64,000 nt of DNA. It comes from Microbotryomycetes sp. JL201 (lineage: Eukaryota; Basidiomycota; Microbotryomycetes). How positions within the stretch are numbered: the stretch's first letter is position 1; each line of letters starts with the position of its first letter. The translations under genes were made by a program, and so were the position numbers. Positions 24,322 to 35,171 of the stretch are shown here, one piece after another. Location: NCBI GenBank assembly GCA_033819885.1, contig JAQYUZ010000045.1, positions 82,319 to 146,318 of the forward strand, read 5' to 3'. The notes beneath the pieces were generated by a model, which made no database searches, was not told the origin of the DNA, and saw only the letters and a list, made by a program, of their open reading frames with translations.

Positions 24322-25916
24322 TCAATCTCGCGACCGACCGGCAAGGAACCTGCGAACGGTCACTTCTCTCATTTCAAACTTTGCAATCGCTTGAGCGGGA
24401 TGCATTGCGATCCATCCAGGTTCGGGTAAAGATGACATTGGTGGAATCAAGACGTGCAGCAAAACAAGTGTCTGCGCGAATGAGGAAAAGAAAAAAAAGA
24501 AAAAAAAAAAAGTGTGGAAAACGTCAGTTCATGCGTTTCGGATCTGCAGGAATCAGCTGGACTACATACTTTTTTCACTCCCGCACATACTCGATTAATT
24601 GTGTGAAACCAGCGCCAACTGTCTCGTCGCTCGCCTTCGCCGAGCATGTCGCTGACGAAAGTCGATCTGAACGGGTTCGTAGCCTTGTCGCTTGGATCGA
24701 CATAATTCGGTACGACCACTACGGAGAACCTGGAAAAGAATAGAGTTGTCAGTGTCAGAGGGACAGGCTCTTGAAGCGCAATTGACTGAAGGTGGACTTG
24801 CTCTGCGTGACCTCCAACGGGACCACCGGGTCCGTACAAGACCCAATCAGAGCAGAATTTAACGCCAGACCTTGTGACCCATCCCATTGATCTGAAATGG
24901 TGGTACACGGCATAGTTGAGGAGGAAAGGAGAGTCGAAGCGGTTGAACCGCGGGTCCACCTTCAAAGCAAGTTGCATGGGCAGCGATGGGCTCGCGTCAT
25001 GCGCCAGAAGGGCCATATCATGAAGGAAAGTCTGCCATGCTGTGAGGATTGACCATGTTTTATCGGATACGCCAGTTTGATTCTCTGAGGCGTCGAGAGG
25101 CGACCCCTGTTTGAGGTCTATGCACCCGACGGCGAAGAGTAGAAAGAAAGCTTCTTCTGGCTGCAGTTGAAGATGCTCTGCCTCGAGATGCCATGCCGGT
25201 GGCCGCTCTTCTGGCTCGAACGCCGGGGTCGCGGGTTCGTCGGCGTCAGGTGGCGAGTCTTCGTTGGCTGACCCTTGCGCAAGCGCACCACCCGATTTTG
25301 CTACATGTGCCATGCCATCGACCATGCTTGGTTCTTGGCTGTGCACAGGCAAGCCTGACGCCGCCGCTGCCGCCAGTTTCTCTGCCTCGCGCTCTTTCTG
25401 TTTGACAAGCTTTTCCAGTTTGCGCTCTTTTCGCCTGATAGCGGTGTACTCTTCGGAAGTGAGGTCTGCACGTGCTTTCAGCGTCAGCCTGCGTCTCGAA
25501 CGCTCTTACAACAGCGACGGACCCTGCTCCTTGCCTTCGAGCAAGGCAATCTTGTTTTGGACGCGCCTCTGCCAGCTCGGTTCGCTCCTGCTAAGTGTGC
25601 CTTTACCAAAAAAACCTCTGCGCCAGAGCAGCATCATGTCGTCCGGACGAGAGACCCACACAGTCTGCGTCAACTCGTCGTACACGGCGTCCACGCGCGG
25701 CGGTGACAGGGACAGAAAGGGCACAGTCGACAGTAACGAAGTGACAAAGGATGGTATCGTCGGATTCAATGACGGTGGCGTGAGTGGCAGCAAGTTGGCA
25801 TAGATTGAAGGCCCGCCGCGTATTCGCTTCCTGCTCGCCTGTAGGTTCTCCGGACGCGTACCACCAGGCGCCGCTGCATGCTGCGCCTGCGCTGGCGGAG
25901 GCGCTACTTGTGCCAT
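24322..25916 (-). CDS. SEN2: tRNA-splicing endonuclease catalytic subunit Sen2
   Basis: Sen2 cuts the 5' splice site of tRNA introns in the TSEN complex. The first plausible ATG is 25916 (MAQVAPPPAQAQH). The conserved C-terminal nuclease domain has AFFLLFAVGCI, FLLNYAVYHHFRSMGWVTRSG, the catalytic Tyr in VKFCSDWVLYGPGGP, the catalytic His in GGHAE, SWRWFHTINRVCAGVKK and the catalytic Lys in that KK. The gene ends FEMREVTVRRFLAGRSRD with the stop at 24322-24324. Two introns stand out. Intron 24801-24730 begins GCAAGT (GC-AG), is 72 nt long and stop-free in frame, directly after His-Ala-Glu. The last intron (24569-24472) has a very long pyrimidine tract. Divergent from the dynein intermediate chain gene. 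Confidence 0.92.
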
Positions 25917-26180
25917 AAAGGTGACAAGGACGCAAAGATAAACCAGGCGACTTTTGAGATTGCTGAAACAGCAAGACATGGTGCAACAGATTGTCTGGCA
26001 AGCATTTGAGACTGTCTCAGCATACTCTAATGCTTTGCTCTGCACTGTGTCTTGCGTGATGACCCAGACTCGTAAAGCTTGATGTTGTCAAACGCTCAGG
26101 CCTCTATCCGCTCACCCTCCCGCGCTCCCATATCAAATCGCACCATCAATTTGCGCCTGCCACAGGCAGATCTGCGCGCC

Positions 26181-28681
26181 ATGTCCAGCGCGACTCCGTT
26201 ATCGAGTGAGTGCACAGTCGAACACGGCGAGGGTGTACAATCGCGCGTCGAGGCGCGTGCGCATTCACGTTGGTTGACTGACACACCGATAACGCACGCG
26301 CTGCAGCCGCCGAGAGGAGACGGCTCGAGATGGCCGAGAAACGCGCCAAGCTGGCTGCGTTGCGCAAGGCGAGGGAGGACCGAGAGGCGTCCCTCGTCTC
26401 GAGCCGAGCTTCGCCAGCGACAACGAGGCCGTCCTCGACCGTGCCTGGACAGCAATCGTCGTCGACGGCAAGCAGAACGGACGAAATTGAAGCATTGTTG
26501 CGCAACGTGGGGGTCGAAGGCGTCAGAGACAGCCTGCTGAGCAGGAGCACGGCCAGCAGACCAGACTCTGTCGACGAACGGGCCAGTACAGATCAAGACG
26601 CACCAGACAAGGCTCGTCTACAACACCACGAGTGAGTGTTGAATACTCAGCTGAGAGCCGAGTGGAAGACTGGTGCTAAAGAATCATTCTTATGCAGTAA
26701 ATCCGATTCAGATGCTCAAGCAGCAGTTGCCACCAGCGGCCACCCTTCGACAGAGAAAGATCAGGACGCGCAGGCACAAGCTTCTCAACCGCCGCAAGAT
26801 TCTGGAGAGCAGACGGTGCAACAGCCGCCGCCGCCGCCGCCCAAGCCAAAAGAGCTTTACGACAAGGGAATTCAGACGGCCGACTCCGCAGTTCAACGGC
26901 CAGAAGGCTCCGTCAACTTGTCCAGAGAACCGGTTGCTTTGCTCGGAGACCCTAGGTCACATGCGGGCGGCGTCGAATCCGAGAATGCAGAGCAGCTGCG
27001 AGCACGTATCCTCGCTGAACTCGAACAAGAGCGGAAAGAACTCGATGCCGAGATTGCAGAAGAGAAGAGAAAGACGGAAGAGCTATTGGAGCGAGAGAGG
27101 GCGCAAGGTCTTTCCGGCGCAGAGCTTTCGTCCGTCCTGGCATCGACTCCGTTTCTAGACTTTATCTCTCAATCGACCAAAGTCGTACAACGCGCATTGG
27201 CAGACTCGTACGACTACTTGAAGGACTACAGTATCGTCTCAGACGAAGGACAGGACAGTGACGACAAGGCAAAGATCAAGCTTCTCGGCAGTTGGGCAGA
27301 TTCGACATGGGGCAAAGGGAGGAGTGTGACCGCTGTGGACTGGAGCACGAAGGTGTGCTCAGGCCGCCAACTTGTTCCTTCGGGCTCGCTGACGGACTCT
27401 TTCCAGTTTCCTGAATTGTTTGTCGCGGCGTACAACAAAAACCCGTTGGCAATGAACGAACCTCACGGCATTGCCTGCGTGTGGAACCTGCATTCGCCCA
27501 ACGAGCCCGAATACGTCTTTCACGCCCAGTCAGACTTGCTCTCGATCGCATTCTCGCCCTTCCATCCGAATTTGGTCATTGGTGGCACTTATTCGGGTCA
27601 GATCCTGATCTGGGACACGAGGTCACGCAATCCCAGCCCGGTACTCAAAACTCCATTGTCGTCGACCGGCCACACCCATCCAGTCTACTCATTAACCATG
27701 GTCGGCACTCAGAACGCGCACAACCTCATTTCCGCTTCGACAGACGGAATGGTCTGCGCGTGGACTTTGGACATGGTTGCACGACCTCAAGAGGCGCTCG
27801 AGCTCGTCCATCAAGCTCACAACAGGACCGACGAAGTGAGTGTCACTTGCCTTGGTTTCCCTCAAGGCGAACCAGGCATGTTTTGGTGTGGCACCGAAGA
27901 AGGCAACGTTTACAACGTCAACAGACATGATCGAGCGGGAGCAAAGGCTGGTCTCGTACAGCAAAGAGTGTGGAAAGGACACTCTGGCCCGGTAACCTCG
28001 ATCGACTTTCACCCGATCGAGGGCCCGGTAGATCTGTCCAATCTGTTCATAACTTCCGGCGTCGACTGGACGGTCAAAATTTGGGCTTCGGGAGTGACAT
28101 CGAGCAGAGGGTCGAGTGGCGGCACAATAGCAGCCGGAGGAGCAGGTGCGATGAGTGGCGCGACAACGACTGTCAAAGATTCAAGAGGAGGTGTCGTGCA
28201 AGTGTCAGAGCCGATCATGTCGATGGAGGGGTCGGACGATTACGTCTACGATGCTCGGTGGCACCCTCATCATCCTGCCGTGTTCGCAAGCGTAGATGGA
28301 GCTGGCAAGCTCAATTTCTGGAACATTAACGTCGACACCGAAGTGAGCTTCAGTTCCAGCTTGGTTCTTCACACGTTGACTGAATTGTATTTACGGCAAT
28401 CAGGTTCCAGTACTGTCGATATTGGTGGGCGTGGCCGGTCCAAAAGGCCTGAACAAGGTTGCATGGAATAAGAAGGACGGTAAACGGCTAGCTGTCGGTT
28501 CTTCAGATGGCAGTGTCTACGTCTACGACGTCAGTCCAGGTCAGTTCAAGAGCAAGTCGGTCAAGGAGAGTCGAGCTGAGGTGGTGTTTGTGCAGACTTA
28601 GTCACGCCGGGAGAAGATGACTGGGAACAGCTGCGAAGAGTGTGCACGACCGCACTGGAGGGCCACGTGCTATCTCAGTAG
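26181..28681 (+). CDS. Cytoplasmic dynein intermediate chain (WD40)
   Basis: Scaffold subunit of dynein-1 that joins light chains, heavy chain and dynactin p150. Exon 1 26181-26205 (MSSATPLS), intron 26206-26306, exon 2 from 26307 giving a charged N-terminal helix (AERRRLEMAEKRAKLAALRK) as expected for the p150/NudE-binding coiled coil. After a Pro-rich stretch lies DKGIQTAD (about 26861-26884), an LC8-type motif. A second helix (EQERKELDAEIAEEKRK) precedes a WD40 propeller from about residue 300: LFVAAYNKNP, CVWNLHSPNEPEYVFHAQSD, GGTYSGQILIWDTR, STDGMVCAWTLDM, GTEEGNVYNVNR, GVDWTVKIWASG, FASVDGAGKLNFWNIN. The last exon ends ...ALEGHVLSQ at 28681. Confidence 0.93.
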
Positions 28682-28757
28682 TAGCCATGCGATACTTTCT
28701 AACACTGCCTTTGCAACATCTATCCATTGCCAGAAGGACACGCACTATGCTGAGACG

Positions 28758-30267
28758 TCACTTCTCCCCTGTGTATGGCTTTGCCCTGAGCACCCGCTGA
28801 ATCAATTTCAAGCTCATCTCTGTCGAGCCAATCTCGTTGTGCGCTCCTTTCTTCGCTTCGGCCCAAGTCACCTTGCCAAAGCCTGGTTGTCTCTCAAACG
28901 TGGTGACTTTGCCCCAACGTCCTAAAGTTTCCACCTTTGTAACGCTCTTGTGCGCATCTCGCTCTATCATTTGTCTCGTCTCGTCGAGTTCGTCGGACGC
29001 ATCATGGTCAGTGTGTGCGGGCAAAAGAGGTTCTAACAAGTGGTGGGCCAATGTCATGCTGTGAGAATGCGGAATAACGGGGTCGTCTTGGGCATGCAGA
29101 ATGAGAATCGGACACTTGATGGTCTGCAAGCTCCGTGAGGTCAGGTTCACGCTGACGCGCATCGGGAACAGGTGCTGACTCTGATGACGCCTTTCGTGTC
29201 GAATCGGGTGTGCAACATTGTAAGGGCCGCGTTTAATAACCAAGGAAAGACTTTGAACGGGGCGAGGATCGGCAGTACGTTGAACAGGCGATATGTTTCG
29301 AGCAAGGCACCAATGCTTGAGAATGGCGCAACGAGCACGAGCGCGTGAGGTTGAATATTCTCTTTTGCGAGTTGGCTCACGAGAGCGCTACTGCAGCCCG
29401 TGCCCAATGACTGTCCCATCACCGTGATGTCCTCTGGCTTTACTCCATGCTCGTTGACGAGGTGGTCCCACACCGTTCGGGCGTCAAGCACGAGTCCGTG
29501 TTCTGACGGCGTCCCGGTCGAGTCCGCAAAGCCGCGGTAATCAAAGATGACAAAGTTTTGGTCCGAACTGCTCATGAGACGTCCGACTCGAACTCGGTTT
29601 GAGTGAGCACGAGTCGCTGCGTTTCCATGGTGGTACAAGACGACAGGGTGATCTCTGGTGGCACGAGGGTTTGGATAATCGTTCGAGTCAGCTTGCGCGC
29701 TCAGAAACTTTTTATTTGTCTGAGGACTGCTGGCCCGAAGCACGAGACCGCGTTTCCGTTTGGACACGGTTCGAGACTGACTTGAGTGCGCTCGAAAAGA
29801 CGGATTCTGGCAGACTGCCGTGATTAGGAACGCCGTGCTTTTGGACCGCTTGGTCGTAGACACTATCCGGGAGAACGTGCCACACGCCGATCTTTTGTCC
29901 GTCTTCTGTCTCGAGATGAAAATTGCGAACCTTGCCAGCTAGTTCGTTCTATGTCAATTGCGTCGTCATTCGATGCTGATGCTATGGCTCACGCGCGTAG
30001 CCGACTTGTTCTGGCGTGTCAAAGTCTGTGCCGAACGGAAACCTGAGCTGATGTAGGTAGATCAAGCTGTGCAAGACATTATTAGGAATGTCAACGAGAG
30101 GGTTCGGAAGCGCCTACGCCGGTCAAACTTCAGTGACTGGCAGATACTCACCTGCGCTGCACGGGCGGCACAGCACACGCGACGAGCAGTGACAGCCATA
30201 CTCCTCCAAAGCCTATGAGCGCCGTGCCGAGCGGCTTCGACAGGCGGGCGGCCGTGGATGTCGTCAT
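28758..30267 (-). CDS. ABHD12-like alpha/beta hydrolase (predicted lysophospholipase/monoacylglycerol lipase)
   Basis: Membrane-anchored serine hydrolase resembling ABHD12. ATG at 30267; one N-terminal membrane helix (LIGFGGVWLSLLVACAVPP). An exon with FPFGTDFDTPEQVGY and FHLETEDGQKIGVWHVLPD leads to the catalytic core: VVLYHHGNAATRAHSNRV, FVIFDYRGFADSTGTPSE, the nucleophile elbow GQSLGTG, the acid in LILHAQDDPVIP and the His in KKGAHNEIG. All three catalytic residues are present. Stop at 28758-28760, only 76 bp from the end of the convergent dynein intermediate chain gene. The substrate is inferred from family resemblance only. Internal exon junctions near 29720 and 29170 are approximate. 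Confidence 0.85.
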
Positions 30268-30524
30268 TCGGCCAGCCGGACGTCAATCGCGACTGGAAAC
30301 GAGCGGCTCAACGTGCTCTGCTTGCTCTTACAGTCTTAAAAGTCAGCAACGCGTGGTGGCTGTCGTCGTGAACTTCTCAAACGCCAGCTCAGCGGACAGT
30401 ATTCGACATTGTGTTCAACCGCAGCTGAGCACGTGACCCGTCCGGCGCGCCACCTCGCAGACTAAGAAGACAAAGTGGGCTCGGCCCGCACTCACGAACA
30501 AGAGTCGGCTCCTGCTCCCAAGTC

Positions 30525-31998
30525 ATGGCTGTCATTGACGTGTACGTGACGTCCATCCTCACCAACCCTTCCATCAGAGGACGTCACGAGAGAGTCGAGC
30601 GCGCCTTGACGTCGCTGCGTGTCCCATTCTCAACACACGACGTCGCGTCGGACGACGAGGCCAAACGATGGTGGAAGCGCAAGGTAAGTTTCGACTGTCG
30701 TCTCCTTCTGTACCTCGCACGGCGCAGAGCGGCGTCGCGACGCGTTCTGAACTGAGCTTGACATGTTTTGCGCTTGCAAAATTCTACAGGACCCGACAAA
30801 TGAGTTGCCGTGCATCATGGTCGACGGAGAACGAGTCGGCGTGCGTGATATTCCAGCTTTTTTCCCCCTTTCGTCCGTCAGCCACTGACACAAATCGCCT
30901 TTGCTGCGACACAGAGCATCGAGCAGTTTGACGAAGCGTGAGGATGACTTTGCCATGGTTCTAAGCTCCTCTTGGTAGTAATCGAAGCTGACGACGCCTC
31001 ATTTGCGTGCACAGAGTCGAGTTCGGGGAACTGCGCCAGGTTAGTAAAGCTTGCTCGCGTCCTGCAAGCTTATGCGCCAAGCTCACGTGCACCGGCCCTA
31101 GTTTTTGAGGCTAGACGCACCACCTCCTCCTCCTCCAGAAAAAGGGCCTTCGCTGCCAGCCTCGCCAATTCCGAATAGAGAAGCCAGGCGCCCATCTGTC
31201 GACGATTTTGCAGCCCTGGACTTGTCTCCTGAAGAGCTCAAGCAACTCGAAAAAGAGCTTGAGAAGGGAGAGACATTTGATTCTGGGCTTATGGACGAGC
31301 GACCAACGGCGCCTCGAACTTTCTTGTCGACTATTCACCACGCCGTCAAGCCCCTGCGGTTCTCGCGCAAGGATCCGGCGACAGGAGACAAGGTGAACGT
31401 CATCAGACCGTTGGGTGAAAGACCTCTGGCCAGTGATCCGTCGAAAGATCTGGAAGGTTTGGACGAGCTCGACGAGAATGAGCTTGAGCAACTTGCACGT
31501 GAGCTAGAGCTGGAAGAGCAGCAGGCTCAAGCGGCCAGAGAAAAGGACAAAGCGGGCTTGCCTCCGCTTCCAAAAGGTTCGAGACCGCCAAAGGGAGCTG
31601 GAACGCTGGCACTGGCCGGCGCCATCTCGGTGCCAGGTGACGGCGGTGCAAGCTTGTCTCAGCCGATTCAACACGTCGAAAAGCTCAGCTTGTCTCCTGA
31701 AGAGGTCAAAGATCTGGAAAAGGTCGCCCAAGAAGGTGTGAAAGCTCTCGAGCTCGAACATCCTTCCGAGCTTGAGCAGCAATGGATCAGGGAGGCAAAG
31801 GCCGCAGCGACCAGCCCAGAGCCTGAAGACAACGGAGCCGTGATAGATAGGAGATCAACGATCAGTGAAGTCAGAGATCTCAAGCAGAAGGCTCTCAGCG
31901 GTCAGGGAAGAAGGTTCACAGAGTCAAAGATCCCGAACCTAGGCGTGGCAGATGTGGAGGAGAGGGCAGCTGTTGCAGTCAGAAACGGCGAGCTATAG
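30525..31998 (+). CDS. SH3BGR-like thioredoxin-fold protein with long acidic coiled-coil tail
   Basis: The N-terminal ~90 residues, spread over five short exons (30525 to about 31110), read VIDVYVTSILTNPSIRGRH, DDEAKRWWKRK, DPTNELPCIMVDGERVG, SIEQFDEA and VEFGELRQFLRL, which follows SH3BGR/SH3BGRL proteins (glutaredoxin-like fold without a CxxC redox pair). A proline run (PPPPPPEKG) leads to a tail of roughly 290 residues with repeated SPEELKQLEKELEKG / SPEEVKDLEKVAQEG / NELEQLARELELEEQ helices, so coiled-coil is expected. The repeated 'LSPEE(L/V)K(Q/D)LEK' units suggest internal duplication. No enzymatic function is evident; it is probably a cytosolic scaffold. Divergent from the ABHD12-like gene (257 bp between starts). 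Confidence 0.8.
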
Positions 31999-32593
31999 AT
32001 CATCTTGCAATCATGATGTGCGCGGACGAAAGCTTGTTTAGTACTCAAGCTCAACCGTTCCCCTCACTCTGTGACGGAGGACTGCGTAGTCTGACGACGA
32101 CTTGCGTTGGCGGCCGGTCTGCTTCGCTTCAATGATAACGTGATGTGGCGCGCTAGCCAGCGTCGATGCCCACTCGTCAGCCCTCGAACAGCGCGAGAGG
32201 TGACCGCCAACTCTGCGGGCAGTCGGCACCGGACTGATCTTGCAGTGTGACATGTTTTGTGCTTCGATTTCACGAGCCTGAGGAGTCGTGAATGTCGAGC
32301 GCATATCAAGACTTTTTCAATGTCCATGCATTTGTCTCGCGCATGCTACATCGGCTTCATCGATTGATTGTTGTGCTACCGTTCACCGCGTGTAGCATCG
32401 CATTCCATTTGGATGCGGCTGAGCGCGCGGCACTTGCGGTTGTATAATTTTTGTTCGAGTGTTTCTGTGCCAGTGTCGGCGACACGAGCTGTCAAGTCTG
32501 CATTGACAAAGGGCCGTGTCGAGTTTGATCGATCAGAGGCCACGTCCTGGCCAACGTCGGTCTCTCGCTTTCGCCCAATCCTTCATCTGCACC
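31999..32593. other. Promoter and leader region upstream of pyruvate kinase
   Basis: 595 bp between the SH3BGR-like stop and the pyruvate kinase ATG. Likely a full promoter for a strongly expressed glycolytic gene. T- and CT-rich patches are seen at 32440-32480 and 32560-32590; no other gene was identified. Confidence 0.5.
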
Positions 32594-34953
32594 ATGCTCA
32601 GCGTCGATTCTGTGCGTTCTGCTGGCCCGGTCTCAGTCTTGATAGTGATATTGTGCTGACTGTCACTGTATGCTCCTCGTTGATGTCGTGCCTGTCTGTT
32701 GCTCGTCATTCCTTTCGCACCGCGCCCCCAAAAAGGTTTCCAGCCAATTGGAATGGCTCACCACGCTGCAGATCCCGCCAAAGGCAGACGAGGGACTCGA
32801 GCACAAGAACTTGCGCAAGGTGAGCCTTCTCAAAGGCGTGTTATGGGTCAGGCCGAAGCACAGCCGAAAAGGGGCGTGTGCCCGCAGTGCCGCCTCGGTG
32901 CTTTTTTCCCGCTACAGCAACAGTATTATGCCTTATCAGACTGCCAGTAATGCAACTTTATATGTATGGACTGCTAACCATGCCTTTTTTTCGCTTTTCA
33001 GACGTCCATCATTGCCACCATCGGTCAGTCTTTGACCGTAAACGATCACAAAGCAGTCATTCACTAGAAATTGACATTCACGTCGTATCTGACATCTCCA
33101 GGACCCAAGGTCAACTCGCCCGAGATGATCAGCAAGCTTCGCAAGGCTGGTGTCAACGTTGGTCAGCTCTTTCGGCCTCGCTCAACCCTTTTCCGGCTAG
33201 ATCACTGACATTGGGCGGTCGCAACCAGTTCGCATGAACTTTTCCCACGGCTCGTACGACTACCATCAATCTGTCATCGACAACTCTCGCAAGGCTGTTG
33301 AGAGTGCGTTTGTTCGGCTCTGGTTTTGGGTAGATTGCTCATCAAATCCTTCCTCCTGCCTCAATAGTGGAACCCGAAGGTCGGCCCCTTGCCATCGCTT
33401 TGGACACCGTCAGTTGTCCTGAACGCGGGATGATTTGCCTTCTCCTGCTGACGCGAGTCCCTGAACCACCCAGAAAGGCCCCGAGATTAGAACCGGCATG
33501 ATGGCCAACGACACTGATGTGAGTTTCCAAAGAGTCGAATGAAGACATAGCTCATTCTCTGACTGTTCAACAACAGGTCAAAATCAGTGCCGGCCATCGC
33601 ATGCAATTCAGTGTCGACCCCAAGTATGCCAACAGTTGCGACGACAAGGTCATGTTTATCGACTATGCCAACCTAGTCAAGGTCATCTCGCCGGGCAAGC
33701 CCATCTATATTGACGATGGCGTTTTGTCTTTCAACGTTTTGTCGATTGACGGCACAACTGTCGAAGTCGAGGCCATCAACAATGGAACCCTGTCGAGCAA
33801 GAAAGGTGTCAACTTGCCAGGCACAGACGTCGATCTGCCCGCCATCTCGCAAAAGGACAAGGACGACTTGACATTCGGTGTCAAGAATGGTGTCGACATG
33901 ATTTTTGCCTCATTTATCCGTCGCGCTCAGGACGTAAAAGACATTCGAACTCACCTGGGTGAAGAGGGCAAGTCAATCAAGATTATTGTGAAGATTGAGA
34001 ACTTGCAAGGCGTCGCCAACTTTGACGAAATTCTGCGAGAGTGCGACGGTGTCATGGTCGCCCGCGGTGACCTTGGTATCGAGATTCCGGCATCACAAGT
34101 GTTCATGGCGCAAAAAATGATGATCGCCAAATGCAATCTTGCGGGCAAGCCCTGCATTTGCGCAACGCAGATGCTTGAATCTATGACAGTGAGTCGGTCG
34201 AAGAGTCTATCAGTCGTTGGCACCGGATAATTGACGCTTGTTTTTTGTCAGTACAACCCGCGTCCGACGCGTGCCGAGGTGTCTGACGTTGCCAACGCTG
34301 TTCTCGACGGAGCAGACTGTGTCATGTTGTCCGGCGAGACGGCTAAAGGCGCATATCCTCTTCAGGCCGTCGAGATGATGGCAGAGACTTGCTTGCTCGC
34401 AGAGGCAGCAATCTGCTACCCTCCGCTGTACAATGAACTGCGCGCTCTTGCCACGCGTCCAACATCGACGTCAGAGACCGTTGCAATGTCTGCTGTCGCC
34501 GCCGCGATTGAGCAGAACGCCGGCGCCATCATTGTCATGTCGACTTCCGGTAACACTGCTCGTCTCGTATCAAAGTACCACCCACCTTGCCCGATCGTTA
34601 CTGTCACTCGCAATGCCCAAACCGCTCGACAGATCCATTTGCACCGCGGATGCTACCCCATGTTTTACGACCAGCCCAGGCCAGAGACCGAGGGCGGTTG
34701 GCAGGTCGACGTCGACAACCGCATCAAGTATGGGTTGGTCAAGGGCTTGAAGCTCGGTGTCTTGCGCAAAGGAGACACAGTTGTTGTCGTTCAAGGCTGG
34801 CGAAGCGGGTACGTCTTTCAAGGTGCACGTATTGGTTATCGTCTGGCTGACAGCCGTCGCGTACTTTGTAGCTCCAACCACAGTAACACGATCCGCATCC
34901 TGCGGGCACCAAAGGCTGACAGCGATTTCGAACTTCAGCCGCTCGAGGGTTGA
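32594..34953 (+). CDS. Pyruvate kinase
   Basis: Converts phosphoenolpyruvate and ADP to pyruvate and ATP, the last step of glycolysis. Inferred exon 1 is 18 nt (32594-32611, MLSVDS), with exon 2 from 32736 ([20 protein letters not shown]). Several short 5' exons give [54 protein letters not shown] and [11 protein letters not shown] long exon then holds [13 protein letters not shown], the catalytic region [18 protein letters not shown] and [12 protein letters not shown]. After another intron come [20 protein letters not shown] and [10 protein letters not shown], and a final short exon gives [10 protein letters not shown]. All active-site blocks are intact. Introns cluster at the 5' end. The 18-nt first exon is inferred from splice signals and frame. 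Confidence 0.96.
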
Positions 34954-35171
34954 AGAAATCTCCTATGCATTCAGCCTTCAATTGAAACGGCGACTCATCC
35001 TAACTTTTTTTTTACCTCCCAACTACCTTCTGATTGTATCATAGCTCCATATTTTTTCTCGGGGTGCTTTACACGTTGTTTCTTTTTCCTTTCTTCGGCT
35101 GCAACTCTAGACAGGTTACCGATTTCCGCTTGGTTACAAAAACACGAATGATCTCGTTTGACAAAACGAGT

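Noticed and set aside
24480-24515. A-rich tract as a poly(A) site or retroposon tail
   Set aside because: On the minus strand it is the polypyrimidine tract of the last SEN2 intron (24472-24569), immediately upstream of its acceptor.
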